A DNA stretch of 64,000 nt from the NCBI RefSeq assembly GCF_022965805.1, contig NC_133109.1:1627001-1691000 (forward strand), read 5' to 3'. The notes under the pieces were generated by a model. It saw nothing but the letters and a program-made list of their open reading frames with translations, ran no database searches and had not been told where the DNA came from. Below are positions 51,798-63,883 of the stretch, one piece after another; the first letter of the stretch is position 1, and each line of letters starts with the position of its first letter. Source of the stretch: Primulina eburnea. Lineage: Eukaryota; Streptophyta; Magnoliopsida; Lamiales; Gesneriaceae. The position numbers and the translations under genes were made by a program.

Positions 51798-53296
51798 AGT
51801 TTGGTGGAACTATGTGCAACCAACAAAAGGTCATACCAAAAGGATTGAAAACTATACGGCTGGCTTATTTTTTTAAAAAAATATTTTCATATTTAGAGTA
51901 AGTCTTATGAACAAGTATCGATTATAAAATCACTTTTAAATTTAAATTCATTACAAACATATTTATGAATAGATTCCGTATTGTATCATAAATCAAGAAA
52001 TAAATATAAAGAATCGGTTAAAAAAGGGAAAATTATTAAGCTATGTTTGGACAAGTACTTGCAAAAAGTTTCTATAAAATGTGTTTTACAATTTTTTTAT
52101 AAAATGTTTTAAAAATAAATGTGTTTCGACAATTATTCTATAAAATATTTTTATGAATGATGAGATGTTTGGTGATGTGTTATCGTTGATGTGGGGACCC
52201 GGACGCTAATCATCTTCTTAATCATCTTTGGGGTTTAATTATCAGTTAAGATAAACAGGGTCTAAAAATTTTCTTTTAAAATGCGGAAGGTAATGGAATC
52301 AATCTATTATACAAACTAGTATAATAATACAAATCTTGTATAACATGCCTCTAATTTAAAATTAGGTTCAACTACTACATTCAAGTAATAAAACCTATCT
52401 ACATCCAAGTCCGTGATTACCACTCTAATCTCGATCTCTCCTCATCTTCTGGACCCTGATCCTGCCCCACCTGTTGTCATGCACACATACAAAACAAGAC
52501 AACAGCCGGATAACTCCGGTGAGATATAAATATCCCAGTATAAACAATGTATTAAATGCAATCATATAAAACATATATAAAAGCATAACCAAACATCAAA
52601 ACATGTATCTACTCTGACTACATGAATCAATGACCCGTGATCTAATCTTATCTTATCTCAAATCTAGGGATCCCAATCTAATTTAGACTTTGGTATGCTG
52701 TATCGAGTGTGTCTGAGATAGACGTCGATCTACATCTGAAGCTCGTCGATACACCGTAAGTCTAGAGTCTTATCGGTTCTGAGAAAGACTCGGCGGCTCT
52801 GCCCTAGCTAGGCTGTCTGCCCTAGACTCGGACTCTGACCCTGTTCTAAGTCAATACATGCACATATCAATCTGATAATCTGTAAATATCAATGCAATAA
52901 AATAAAGTATGTGATTTAGGGAAACTCAAGTCAAACCTCACTTGAGTGGTGCAATCTCAACTCAACATTAATTTATACCTTTGTCTTCCCGGTCTGACGA
53001 AGACGAAGTCTCGTATTCTGATCTATCCATACCCAGTCTGGCAATGACAATCATATAATACAACATCAGTATATAACTCGAATCAAAACCTGTTCTGATC
53101 AATACTCAAATCAGTATATAATCTGATCTATATCTGAACAAGGTACAATCTAATTCCTATCAACGATATCACGTTACAATCGAAATCATTACTGAATCTG
53201 ATCAATCTAATCAACTAATATTTCGACGGCATAACAATACAATCTGAATAACCCGTCATTCTGAACACTACAGATATAATACCACGAGTCATAATC

Positions 53297-55975
53297 TGAA
53301 ACATCTACTAATTTTAAAAGAGCGGAAATATATATTTTTTTTTTAATAAAAGCTCGCATTTTAGAAATAACATTTAAAAATGTCTTAAGTATTTGACAAT
53401 ATAAATAGTGCGTAAACATAAACGAGTAAAAATTGTGAAAATCGTCAGCATATCAAAACCAGCATATAAAAATGTTCATATCATCTCAAATCTCATAAAA
53501 ACAAAATGCGGAAAACATATGGTCCTCGGGTCGTGTCACCCCACCAGGTCTGTCTACTCAGTGTTCAGCACCTCCAGTCCTCTCAATAACAAGCTCACCT
53601 GCATCACACACGCCTAGTGAGTCTAAAGACTCAACACACTTGTACCGTTAATAACAAGTACATATACATAGCACACAACAGTGAAAATATCATACTCAAC
53701 ATATCTTTCATGAACTTAAAAGCATAACGTAAACGTGTCGTATAAAATCATGTCGTGTCAACTCATGTCATCTCATATCATCATATACGTGTCAAAACAG
53801 CTCATCGTGTCATAAACTTAAACATTTTCTTTTACTTGAATTCAGTTCATTAGTTGTGACTTTCGTATCAGCTCTATCGTATCAGCTCTATCGATGGATC
53901 CATCTATAAAAACCGTGGTACCCGGCGGCGGGGGACATCAGCGACAGCATTACCCGCCCACTGAGCCTGGGCCTCAGCTCATCATATCTCATGTCATCGT
54001 ATACATATACATCGTCAGTCACAACCAATTCCCATCCTTCAAAAATATCATCATTTTCATCACTTAATAAAAACATGCATATGCGTAACTTTTCCTTTAA
54101 AACAAGCATGCAACGTATTTATCGTAATTGCGTAAAAATCATAGAAATGATGCATAAACATTTAAAATATCATATATTTGTGCTCAGGGCGCTGCCAAGA
54201 CCAAAATCTCACCCCGGGTACAAAATGACCATTTTGCCCCTGGAAACCCGAAAATTATCATTCCACTCCTGGACTTCTAAAAATGACCCGAAGCTTACCA
54301 AGCTCCTTAAAATATTCCAAAACATATTTACAAGCGTTCCTAGACATAAACTCGAGCCCATATTACAACTTAACCAATTCGTTTTAAAACTTAGACCGAA
54401 GTCCCATTTTTAACCCGAATCGACTCGAAACTTTATCCAAATTTTTCCCAACTTTTACCACATCTTAAAAACGCTTAAGAGGCCTTAAATAAAAGTCATT
54501 TAGCTGCTAATCCACAGCTGAAACATTCAGAAATTGACAGCATCTCTCGGTCCTATCACATTACACCAACACATGTGCACTCATCTCCCAAAACTCACAC
54601 CTCACGCTAAACCGACTTCCCCAACCTTAAGCCAACCTACTAAGGACCACGATCAGACCTTAAGCCATCTAACAAAACCAAGACACCGACCCATGCACGC
54701 ACCTAACCACTAGGAATCAAGAAAAACGCACTAAGCTCCCTACCGAGACTTCTATACCCAACATGGCTCTGTTGTTTGCTCCTTCGACCCCAGCCTTGTT
54801 CGAGCCATTCCAGCCCCCACCACAGACCCATCAGGGTCTGGTCTAGGACTGGAGAAGGTCCTCCCACGGCTGCTGTACAAGAATTCAAGGAACCAACCCC
54901 TACACCAAGTCTCGATCCGCATAACCTTCACGACTTTGAACCAAACTCAATCAAATTCCTACTCCTGCATCTACCCCTTCTCACACCCGATATTAACCAG
55001 CTCTTGACAACCCAACCCAGCAGCCCCTTGCACCACATATCAGAAACGTGAGTGGTTGATTCAAAAACGATGCTTGTTACACGATAAAAACTCACCAAAG
55101 CACACTCACATGCATGAACGAGATATGAACCTACACATACCTGTTTTACAGAATATTTAGGGCGTAAATGATGAGAAAAGAAAGTAAAAGCATGCCTTGA
55201 TGAGTGGGAGAATAAAAACCGATGCAAAAATTGGAGATCCGGAGGAATTTTTCTAGCAATCCAACGATCGGTGAAGCTTGTTGCTGGGAAAATGTGAAGC
55301 CGAGAGGAATGAGATGAGTGGAGGAGGTGGGCAGCTTTTGAAACGTAAGTAGGCTTAGTGGGGAGTTAAGGGAAGTAATTAGGTAATAATTATAAGGTTT
55401 AGGATTAATTAAATGATTGAATAATAGATAATATACTTAAATTTGATAATTAAAAGTTTAAAAGTTATTTACGCCAAATAAGCTTAAAAATAGGCCCATT
55501 AAATCTAATCATACTACCGAAAAATATTTCATGTTGAAAAAGTTTTGAAAATAATAGCCGAACCCTTAAAAAGTTCTCCGATTCGCTAAAATTTGCGTAC
55601 CGTTAAAAATAAAATCATGCGGGTAAAAATACCCAGAAAAATCTCATTTTTGAAAAATACCTTTAAAACATCTTATATTAATTGATAAAAATTAATCTTG
55701 TAATAAAAATAATTTCTTGATAAATCTCCGGTCTCCGTTCCTCGTTCGAGCGCGAAATGCAACTTAAAAATCTTTAATGCATGAACCTTTAAAATTTCAT
55801 GAAATAAATTCTATCATGCATGAATTATGCATAAAATGCATAAAATAATTAAACACATAATTAATAAAATAAAAATGCATTTTATGCTTTAAAAGAATTT
55901 AATAAAATACCAAAGAAATTTAATAATTTGCATGCATATGGTTCACGTGGACTTTCCGATTTTCGGGACGTTACA
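53297..55975 (+). mobile_element. Solo LTR (inner) of a second, long-LTR family
   Basis: It begins TGAAACATCTACTAATTTTA and ends TTTTCGGGACGTTACA. The flanks are TAATC at 53292-53296 and TAATC at 55976-55980, a perfect 5-bp target duplication. It is 2679 bp, a long LTR typical of some Ty3/gypsy groups (inference). Phrases such as GTCCTCGGGTCGTGTCACCC, CACGCCTAGTGAGTCTAAAG and the GGCGCTGCC... stretch near 54190 are non-coding and familiar from plant LTRs. Frames at 53991-54413, 54703-55051 and 54928-55227 lie inside it and are not genes. Confidence 0.9.
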
Positions 55976-56434
55976 TAATCGGTATTAATACAATTTATAA
56001 TCTCAACGATAACACAAATCTGATATCGAATCTCAGTCAAATCGACTCTGAAAATAATAACAATTACATAACCAGTCTGTTCTTCAGTCTGACTTCAATT
56101 ATACAGTGTCTACGGTAGCAGAAACACCATATATGAATCATATTCAATTCTGACAATATCATAAATTCAAATCTTGTCTAAACGTAACAAAACTTACGTC
56201 CAGTTGTAGTCTGCGTTGATAGGAACACAGTACCGAAGTCGGATTCAAAATCTGACGGACGGATTTCTCACAACAGGCGTAAGGGTTTTCCGCTATCTTC
56301 CTCGGCCCTTTCTTCAATTCTGAGAAATGAGTTGCGTAAGTAATTCTGAAGATTTGCATGTGTATATATATATATATATATACATCCGTAACATGCACTG
56401 AAGCAAGTGGCTCATTCCGCCTATTCCACGTCTC

Positions 56435-56608
56435 GCGCTCGAGCGGTAAGAAAGTACCGCTCGGGCGCGATACTTTCTGTTCGGTGCGTGGCTCCTTATT
56501 CCATTGGCGCTCGAGCGGTAATCTTTACGGCTCGGGCACCAGCCTTTCTGTCCGAATTCTTGTGATGCCTTGGCGCTCGGGCGGTGCTTTTCTACCGCTC
56601 GGGCGCCA
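56435..56608. repeat. Three GCGCTCGAGCGG/CCGCTCGGGCGC hairpins in the outer LTR
   Basis: Three pairs occur. At 56435-56469, GCGCTCGAGCGGTA is followed after six bases by TACCGCTCGGGCGC. At about 56506-56540, GGCGCTCGAGCGGTAA is followed by TTACGGCTCGGGCACC. At about 56571-56607, GGCGCTCGGGCGGT is followed by TACCGCTCGGGCGCCA. Each pair can form a hairpin. The array occupies the same place in the LTR as the GCGCATATGCGC array of the left-edge copy, but uses an unrelated motif. Confidence 0.7.
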
Positions 56609-56759
56609 CATATTCTGCCCGAAATCTTGGCTCACAATGCAACAACGCCCGGCTTCTCCTTTCACGTTTTATTTGGCTCCTGTGATATTTACTAATCACA
56701 ATTCTGACCATTTAATCGTCATCTGATTACAGTAATTAAATCTCGGGCCTTACAGTTGA

Positions 56760-57987
56760 GCTATAAAATTTAAATTCATACATTCTAAGTAATGAGTTTA
56801 ATGATGAATATGATAGAATCCACGAGGAAATAGTGATGATTTCTTTAGAGGAAAAACAAATGAAGATGTGATATTTTGGATAAGGACTAACTAAACAATA
56901 TAGTAAAACTAAAATTAGCAAATAAGAAAAATAATGAATTTAAAGAAAATTAAATAACCAAATGAGTATACTGAAAGAAGAAATTCAATCTAACCAAATT
57001 ATGATTCAAGGGATTCTATTATTCAATTGTATCACTGGTCATCAGTCAATAAATTATTCATTCACGGTTCCAAGTAATTAACCTTGAATTATAGAGATAG
57101 TCGTTAAAATTTTTGTGTTCTCCAAATTTAATTGATCAAACTTAGCATCTAGTCAAAATCTATCAGTAACTAACTGAGCAATATAGTATTCCATATTAAT
57201 TAAATATATCATTTTTGTTTTGTAAAAATAGTTAATTCTAAAATCTAACAACTAATATAGCTGCAATTGATATATCAAGTTTTGTTGAGTTATTTAGCTT
57301 AATATGTTATGATAACACAACAGACATAATCTATCGCTAGTACCAATTGTTTTTTTACAATTACAGATAATTGAAATTAATCAACATATAACTTTCATAG
57401 GATTAAATATAATTGAATAAACAAATACTTGAAAAAAAATTAGAACACAAAAAATTTCACAGTGATAAAATTAAAATAATAATAATATCTCTTGAATAAA
57501 AAATAAAACTTAGCTTAGAATTTTCGTGAAGAGAAAAATTCCTGCGCCTCACTCTTTTTTGTTTCACATTAAGGTACCGTTTGGTTCATGGTATGAGATA
57601 TATAGTATGGAGATAAGTAATATTTTGTAATAATAAAATAAATAGAAAATGATAGTTAATACAATGTTTGATTTAATTGATTTGATTGATTAAATTTGAG
57701 ATAATATGATATTATCATTTTGTCATTGTTGAAAATATTAATAGAATATTAATAATATTATTTATTAAGGGTAATATCGTAATTTTATATTATTGATTTG
57801 ATTGATGTTTTATAAATTATTATGAATTTGATTGATCTGAAATAAATAATTAATAATTTGATTGATCGAGATAAATAATACTTGTACAAAATAAGGGATA
57901 TGATAGAATTATTTATATTAATATTTATAAGGACACTAAATATAAAAATAAAAAACTAAGTTTTCAATTTTTGGGTTTTCCAAGAAA
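56760..57987. other. AT-rich spacer upstream of the small cysteine protein gene
   Basis: Rich in short ATAAT, TTGATTGAT and AATAAATAAT runs. GTACCGTTTGGTTCATGGTA near 57573 resembles the conserved start of a Tourist-type or other small plant element, but no matching end was found. Confidence 0.4.
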
Positions 57988-58179
57988 ATGGAAGCGAAGG
58001 AGGAAAGTAACAAAATCAGCGGTGGCGTGAGAAAGATTATGTCGCCGTGTGATGTGGAAGCCCTCAAGAAATGTTTGGAAGAAAATAATGGAGATCAGAA
58101 GAAATGCCAATCACATATAGAAGCTTTCAAAGCTTCATGCTCTGTTAAGAAGCCCAATCCATCTCCGGATTCCCCTTAA
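57988..58179 (+). CDS. Small four-cysteine (CHCH-like) protein, 63 aa
   Basis: A single-exon gene for a 63-residue, hydrophilic, Lys/Glu-rich protein without signal peptide or membrane segment. Cysteines are at 21, 29, 40 and 51, giving CX7C - CX10C (CDVEALKKC and CQSHIEAFKASC). Both pairs sit in helix-forming segments joined by LEENNGDQKK. This is the helix-turn-helix, twin-cysteine layout of CHCH proteins, which are usually imported into the mitochondrial intermembrane space by Mia40. The spacings differ from the classic CX9C-CX9C, so a specific role (such as cytochrome oxidase assembly) is not claimed. The start is an ATG in AAAATGGAAG, and the stop is followed by AT-rich 3' sequence. It is preceded by CAATTTTTGGGTTTTCCAAG. 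It is a plausible real gene because its composition and motif are coding-like. Confidence 0.75.
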   Translation: MEAKEESNKISGGVRKIMSPCDVEALKKCLEENNGDQKKCQSHIEAFKASCSVKKPNPSPDSP

Positions 58180-60481
58180 AATTTTCAATTCTTGAACTCT
58201 AATCGTGAGTTTTAGCTACCCTTTTGTCCTGTAAAGTGGGTCGAATTTATCGGTGATCCATTTTGGAATGTAATAATTTTTTCGTCAAGATTAATGATAG
58301 AAAGATTTTGTTTGAGCTGTAAAGATTGCATCTTTTCCCTAGTAGATGATGGATAGAGTTTGTTTGCTTTGTGTGGTGAATGGTGATTGATCTTTCTCCT
58401 ATTGCATTTCTTTTTATTTGGACTATGTAGTTTCTTTATGAACATGCAGTTTCTGATGACTAATTTTCACTGCATGACATTAGATATTGCAAGAAATCTG
58501 CAGTATTGGGGTTGCAAAAATCTTTATTCTCAAACAAATTCTTGGAGCATAGTAGCCGAGGTTATCCTTACGGACACATGTTCCAAGTTTACCTCTTATA
58601 AATGTAACACTCTTAGTTGTTGGAAACTGCTGCAAAATAAATGCAATTGGTGATATGATTTATCTAGTTCAAGTTAAACTAAGAAGAGAGAGCATAGATG
58701 CTGAATTGAGCGTCTCTAAGAGGCTTATCCTTTGATGGAACAGACAGTATGATTTAGAGATTGGTCTGAAGCTTAATTGTGGAGGACTCTCTGGATCTCT
58801 AGGAAGTTCACACATTATTGAAACTTATTTTGGACCAATTTACTCTTTCCTGGAGAATGAGATAGGGAATTCCTTTAGGTTAAGCTTGGATGATGGATTT
58901 GAAGCTCTGTATTTCAAATCCATTTGATTGCTCGGATAAATTTGTGCTGAATGAATTTTGTTTACACCCTTTTTTGTTAATTTACGTAGATATAATGATA
59001 GTTGAGTTAAATTTGAAATACATTCACGGTGTGGTCATTTCAACTTTCAAGTACATTCTTCAGATCCCTCCTCAAATGAAATTCATCAGTCTGAATCAAA
59101 TCTTTCCATCCAATTGCAACCAAAGAAATCTAAGGTACAATGACAAGGGGACTTTCATTCAATCCCATTTATGTTTCAGGTTAAATGCATTTGCTGTAAG
59201 AAATTAGCAGTACCCTTCATATCTCCAAGTATCAAGAATCATTATTTAGTATTTTTACATCATGGTCTGAAGTTTTGGCTATTAGAGGAAATAAGTAGGA
59301 TGGCTTAGTTAGTAAAATAGAATATTATGGCTTTTTAATGAGGAGTTGGTTACACATGTTTAGAGATGAATTGATCTCCAACAAGTTAAGATAAAGTACA
59401 ACAGAATTGCTTGCTCTTGAGGAATGATTATATTCAGTTTCTTGAATCGAACTGTACGCAGGAAAGCAACTGTGAATGAAATTCGAACCAACAAAAATAC
59501 AGAATCGAACATCTTCGGTGTTGCCTAAAACTATGAATGACGGCAATAATGCAACTCAAATCATTTCAAAACTATGTAACAATCCAGCAACATATTTTGG
59601 CCTTTGTTCCATCCAAGGCAATTACTTTATCTAATAAATTTCACTACCGACTTGTATCTCATGAAAATTTGACTCTGTCTCTAACACGAATTCTAGCATC
59701 AAGCAAATGTCATTGTATCAAAAATATTATAGTAGATGGTAACCATATAAAATTAGAGTCATTTAAGTCTACGCTTCAATTGCTTTGCCAATAGGGACAT
59801 CCCAACAAGGACATTTACCATTGAATATTAAAAATCCAGTTGATTCTCCAATGTCTCTGTAGAGGCTACATAGAACAAACTTAACTTTCAGTTCCAACAT
59901 TTTATTTTTTACAAAAATCTGGTCAGCCTTAAATTACATAAAGATGGGACAGAAGCTGTCTCTCCCAACCCCTCAACTGGTTAAAAATTACTAATCTCAT
60001 CTAAGTGCCTAAGTTACATTCTCTAATTCATCAACTTGCATATAAGAAATTTATTCCAAAGTCAAAACTTTGAGCTGAAGAGCCTATGTATATCAAATTA
60101 ACAATCATGGCTCCATCATTCCTGCCAACTCATCAATACTTGTTTTTCTCAACACCAGTGGAAGATAAATATTCAATTTTAAAGCCATTTGCTATGTCAA
60201 ACTTCTATATTATCTAAATTTCTCTTAAATTGACTGAATATGCATGTTTTTCTTTTAAGCCATAGTTTGGTAAGAAAGGTTGGAAACTATAGAATTTTAT
60301 ACTGTAATAAATTTTGCAGCCTTCTTTTATCAAAATCTTTATTCTTTGAAAGAATTTGTATCTCTGAACGAATATTGAAATATGGTGCTCTGAGATTTAA
60401 TTATTGAAGGACAGTAGTTGATTTAGCTTCTATTTAAAGCTAGTAGTGAAACTTCACAAAACAGGACAAAATTTCTTCATA
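58180..60481. other. Spacer between the small protein and the dioxygenase, nothing recognised
   Basis: The first 200-300 bases are probably the 3' UTR of the small gene. Frames at 58387-58653, 58890-59207 and 59537-59794 have ordinary intergenic composition and no domain. The last part, with CTTCTATTTAAAGC about 60 bases before the dioxygenase start, could hold its TATA box (TATTTAAA). Confidence 0.4.
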
Positions 60482-61545
60482 ATGTCCATACAACTTCCTG
60501 TTTTTGATATTTCACAGCCCTTGAGCTCTACTTCTCTTTCTGCCCTTTCTCTAGCCTGTAAAGAATGGGGTTTTTTTCACATAACAAACCATGGAATATC
60601 CAAAGAGTTGTACACGAAACTGCGTTTTTTGTCGAGCCAGATTTTTAATCTCCCCTTGGAGGTGAAACAGAAAGCAGGTCCTTCATCTGATATAAGAACA
60701 TATACTCCCCATTTCATAGCCTCCCCTTTCTTCGAGAGTCTACGAGTATCAGGACCGGACTTCTTTGGCTCTGCGCAGGTTTCTTCAGAAGCTCTTCTAA
60801 ACCAGCCAGACTCGGAATTCTGGTAAAGTATTATGACGACAAATACATATTTATTATGGATAAAGATTATTTCTACGTTGTTTTAGCTAACTTTCTCGAT
60901 CAGATTCCCATTTTTTATGCTTATCGATTATTCTTTTCGTCATTTACCAGTGAGATACTTACAGAATATGGAAGTAGAATGACCTTTTTATCAGAAACAA
61001 TTCTTGAAATGGTAATCAAGTCTTTAGGGAGTGATCTTGATACGAAATTCCTGTCCGAATTCAAGAGTTGCCATGGTTACTTAAGAATCAATAATTATTC
61101 TCCACCCAACTGTACGGAAGAACAAGAAACCGAAGGGCTTGGAATGCACACTGATATGAGCTGTATAACCATAGTTTATCAAGATGACCATGGTGGGCTC
61201 CAAGTGAGATCTAAAGAAGGGAAATGGATGGACATAAATCCACACAGGGATACGCTCGTCGTGAATATTGGTGACTTGATGGAGGCCTGGAGCAACGGAA
61301 AATTCAGATCATCTGAGCATAGAGTTATCCTGAAACAAAATGTGAGACGATTCTCCATTGCTTTCTTTTGGTGCTTTGAAGACGAGAAAACGATCTCTGC
61401 TCCCCATGAAATCGTCGGAGAAGGGAATTTGAGGCTCTACAAGCCTTTTCTTTGTACAGATTATTTGAGATTCAGAGAGAACAACGAGAAAGGAAAGTTT
61501 GAGAAAGTTGGTTTCACTGTCAAACATTTTGCAGGGATTGAGTAA
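60482..61545 (+). CDS. 2-oxoglutarate/Fe(II)-dependent dioxygenase (gibberellin 20-oxidase-like), complete
   Basis: A soluble oxygenase of the plant DOXC class; substrate unknown. Two exons, 60482-60822 and 60951-61545, are joined across a 128-bp GT-AG intron (TTCTG|GTAAAG ... TTTACCAG|TGAG), giving 311 aa, the usual length of gibberellin 20-oxidase-like proteins. The N-terminal DIOX_N region (LPVFDISQPL, ACKEWGFFHITNHGI) is present. The iron ligands are His180 and Asp182 (GMHTDMS) and His237 (SSEHRV), and the 2-oxoglutarate binder is Arg247 with Ser249 (RRFSIAFF). A substrate-side NNYSPPN block lies at 161-167. Exon 1 reads into a TAA in the intron, and a frame opening inside the intron is an artefact. 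True gibberellin oxidases have longer N-termini and LPWKET-type motifs, which are absent, so a role in gibberellin metabolism is not claimed. The ATG at 60482 gives the expected MSIQLPVFD start. Confidence 0.9.
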
Positions 61546-62377
61546 GATTTCACATAATCATTTTGTCTTTTCTCTATTCATTTTATCAGTGTGTTGCACA
61601 AATAAATTTGTTGTACTTATGGTTCCTCTCAAGTAAAAGGAGTTGTTTGAGATGATGCGATTATAATGCTCAAAAATGTTTCAGATCAATATTTTGTCTT
61701 TTGATCACAAGAATTCCTGTATTTTCTAGTGAAACACATGATCAAATGGAGGAAAAATCTGCGGATTACTTGTGGTTCATTTCCATAGAGATCTTAAATT
61801 TGAGACGAAATTAAGTTCGAGATCCAATTATAATATTTTCCATCTGCAACTCCGAAAAAAATGAAAGAAAAAACTATAAATAACTCAATATTATTTAGAG
61901 CAACATCATCAAATTTCACATTGGATCTACCTTCAACATAAAAAATCTTTAGCTATTGTGGGATTTTTAATTAGTAGTTGACTCTTATATCAGCAAGTTG
62001 CAAGTTGAATCTCATGGAAAAGCTTCTTGAGTTGCAACCACACAGTTTGACTGAAAAATAATGAGGTAAAAATTACATGAAGCTCCACGTTTAGCTAAAA
62101 TATAGGCCCTCTTGTAGTTTAGACTATTATAATTACCTTTTGCCAAATATAAATTTTGATTCTGTATCATTTTCTTTGACCAATAGTTTTAAATAGTATG
62201 ACCACCAGGTGTTCTGGGAATGCTTTATTATTATGGTAATTTGAATTGAAACTGAAATTTGAAACCATATATATCTAGTTTTTGCTGATACCCCAAACAC
62301 ATACTACATAACCTCAAACAGAAAAATGACGCTGAAATTCAGCTGGAAACCTGACAGAGACTATATTACAATGTCAA
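61546..62377. other. Converging 3' flanks of the dioxygenase and lipase genes
   Basis: The genes are tail to tail with about 830 bp between stop codons. AATTTGAGACGAAATTAAGT and CGAGATCCAATTATAATATT near 61797-61835 resemble a stretch at about 29393-29440 in the TIC32-like first intron, so they may be two copies of one short dispersed repeat. No coding sequence. Confidence 0.45.
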
Positions 62378-63883
62378 TTAGTAACTAGTGTTTTTTTTCA
62401 GTACTATGTGACCAGAATCATCCTTCTCAAAAAGACGCTCGATCAGCTCATCCCAGTTTTCTCTACCTCTGCTTCTTGTCGATGATCCTCGTGAGGAATC
62501 ACCAAAAGATTTATGGGACTCTTCATCGGATGTTTGATCAAAGGTTCCATATCGAGAAGGTGAAAAAGCATGTGGAACGGACAATGAAACAGCCCTTCGC
62601 AAAGCAGCATTGTACTCCTCGCTATGCTCTTTCTTTAACGTCTCCTGACGCTCCATCCTTTGTTTTTCTGGACTCTCAAGCGCGTGATCTTTCTCTTGCA
62701 TCAACTGTATTTCAGACGGGAAGTGTATTAAAATGTGATAAGTTAATTAAGACTGTGGAGGAGGAGATGTAATATGCGAGGGGAGATTTAGTGCATCAAG
62801 AAGGAACATTATATGTGATTCTCAAAATATCATATAAAATTGGAGAGGTTTTCAAATGTCTGCGAGGGGGCGATCGTGCCTGCTCACCCCACCTGAATCA
62901 TATTATGCTGGAGTAAACTAATGCTTTACTTCGGAAACTGTGCAGCTATTTGTGTAAGGAAACAAAGAATACATTCTCTAGTTATATTTATATTATTATT
63001 ATGATTATGATCTATAATATATATTGTTATTATTAGGAAAAAATTTCCTACTATAGTTAATCTAAAGAAGCAGAAAAAAACATACTTCAAGAGCCCTTTC
63101 GGCTTCTCTCTCTATCCAGAGAATGGCATGGTCAGAAGTGGCATTGCAAGAAAGAACTATATGCTCGAATCTTCCATCAACTGGCACCGCTGTCTTCACA
63201 ACCGGAGGGAATCTTCCACATCTTCATTAAAGAATGGAATATATAATTAAGAGACAATAAATTATTTACACAATATCTATCAAATCACTTCAAGAATTGT
63301 CTTCTCGATTTCAGAACCCGCTGCTTTAGCTCTGGATGAGACCAATTGATAAAAACTTTGATTTAAAGTCACAGCCACACATCAAAATTCCACAAGCATG
63401 AACGCATGATGTTGCTATTCCACATTAATTCTATGAGAAATTATTGAATTACTATGAGTTTGGGAAGCTTTATCACTTAATAGAGTAATCTTTCATGCTT
63501 CGTTCTCCTTCATATACCTGAATGGTTTTCGCTCAACAATGTGATAAAGGCGACCAGGTGCGTATAGTCTTCTTGGATCTTTCAGCTTCTTCTCTTCTGG
63601 TATGCATGTATCAGCCACACACCTTAAGCATAATATGCAAGGCAAACTGTAAAAGAAGTGTGTATTTGAAAAATTAGTTCTTCTACCACAACAAAGTAGG
63701 TAAAGATTGACTTAAAATCTTATAATCCTTATTTTTACCAGAAAAGTGACTTAAAGATGTCTTCCAAGGGGGTGGCTGTTCTGGGTAAGAAATCATCCTG
63801 ATCAAGTGAGCTTTAAGTCAGAAAATTAGTTAACTTATTCATGAACATCACGAAGCAAACAAGTCTTACCACAATGTGATGAG
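62378..63883 (-). CDS. Class-3 lipase-like protein (At3g49050-type), C-terminal exons only; gene runs off the right edge
   Basis: Plant alpha/beta-hydrolase of the lipase_3 (diacylglycerol-lipase-like) family. Five exons are visible: 63870-63883 (14 nt), 63739-63797, 63518-63646, 63086-63221 and 62378-62704. They join in frame: the 14-nt exon supplies HHIV, followed by DDFLPRTATPLEDIFKSLF, CLPCILCLRC, DPRRLYAPGRLYHIVERKPF, CGRFPPVVKTAVPVDGRFEH, IVLSCNATSDHAILWIERE and a charged C-terminal tail of about 108 residues ending KKNTSY. The APGRLYHIVERKPFR and VPVDGRFEHIVLSCN segments are those I recall as the C-terminal region of this lipase group. The nucleophile-elbow GXSXG serine and the catalytic Asp lie upstream, outside the window. 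The very short exon is supported by good splice signals and by frame continuity, but needs transcript evidence. Function beyond lipase-like cannot be stated. Confidence 0.8.

Larger units (their letters stand above)
52190..56754 (+). mobile_element. Solo LTR (outer), carrying a second solo LTR inside
   Basis: It begins TGTGGGGACCCGGACGCTAA and ends TCTCGGGCCTTACA. It is flanked by a perfect 5-bp target duplication, GTTGA, at 52185-52189 and 56755-56759. Without the inner insertion (2679 bp plus its 5-bp duplication) the LTR is about 1881 bp. There is no gag, pol, PBS or PPT, so it is a solo LTR left by recombination between the two ends of a full element. The left-edge copy (179-1320) is the same family. 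Its internal part from 56014 on matches about 500-1320 of the window, except in the palindrome array. Confidence 0.9.

Noticed and set aside
53991..55227. Frames of 61-140 aa between 53.9 and 55.2 kb
   Set aside because: They lie inside the inner solo LTR, on both strands, with no recognisable domains.
60856..60950. Alternative start of the dioxygenase inside its intron
   Set aside because: The frame opens in AT-rich intron sequence. Splicing 60822 to 60951 restores the family's continuous N-terminal and core domains.
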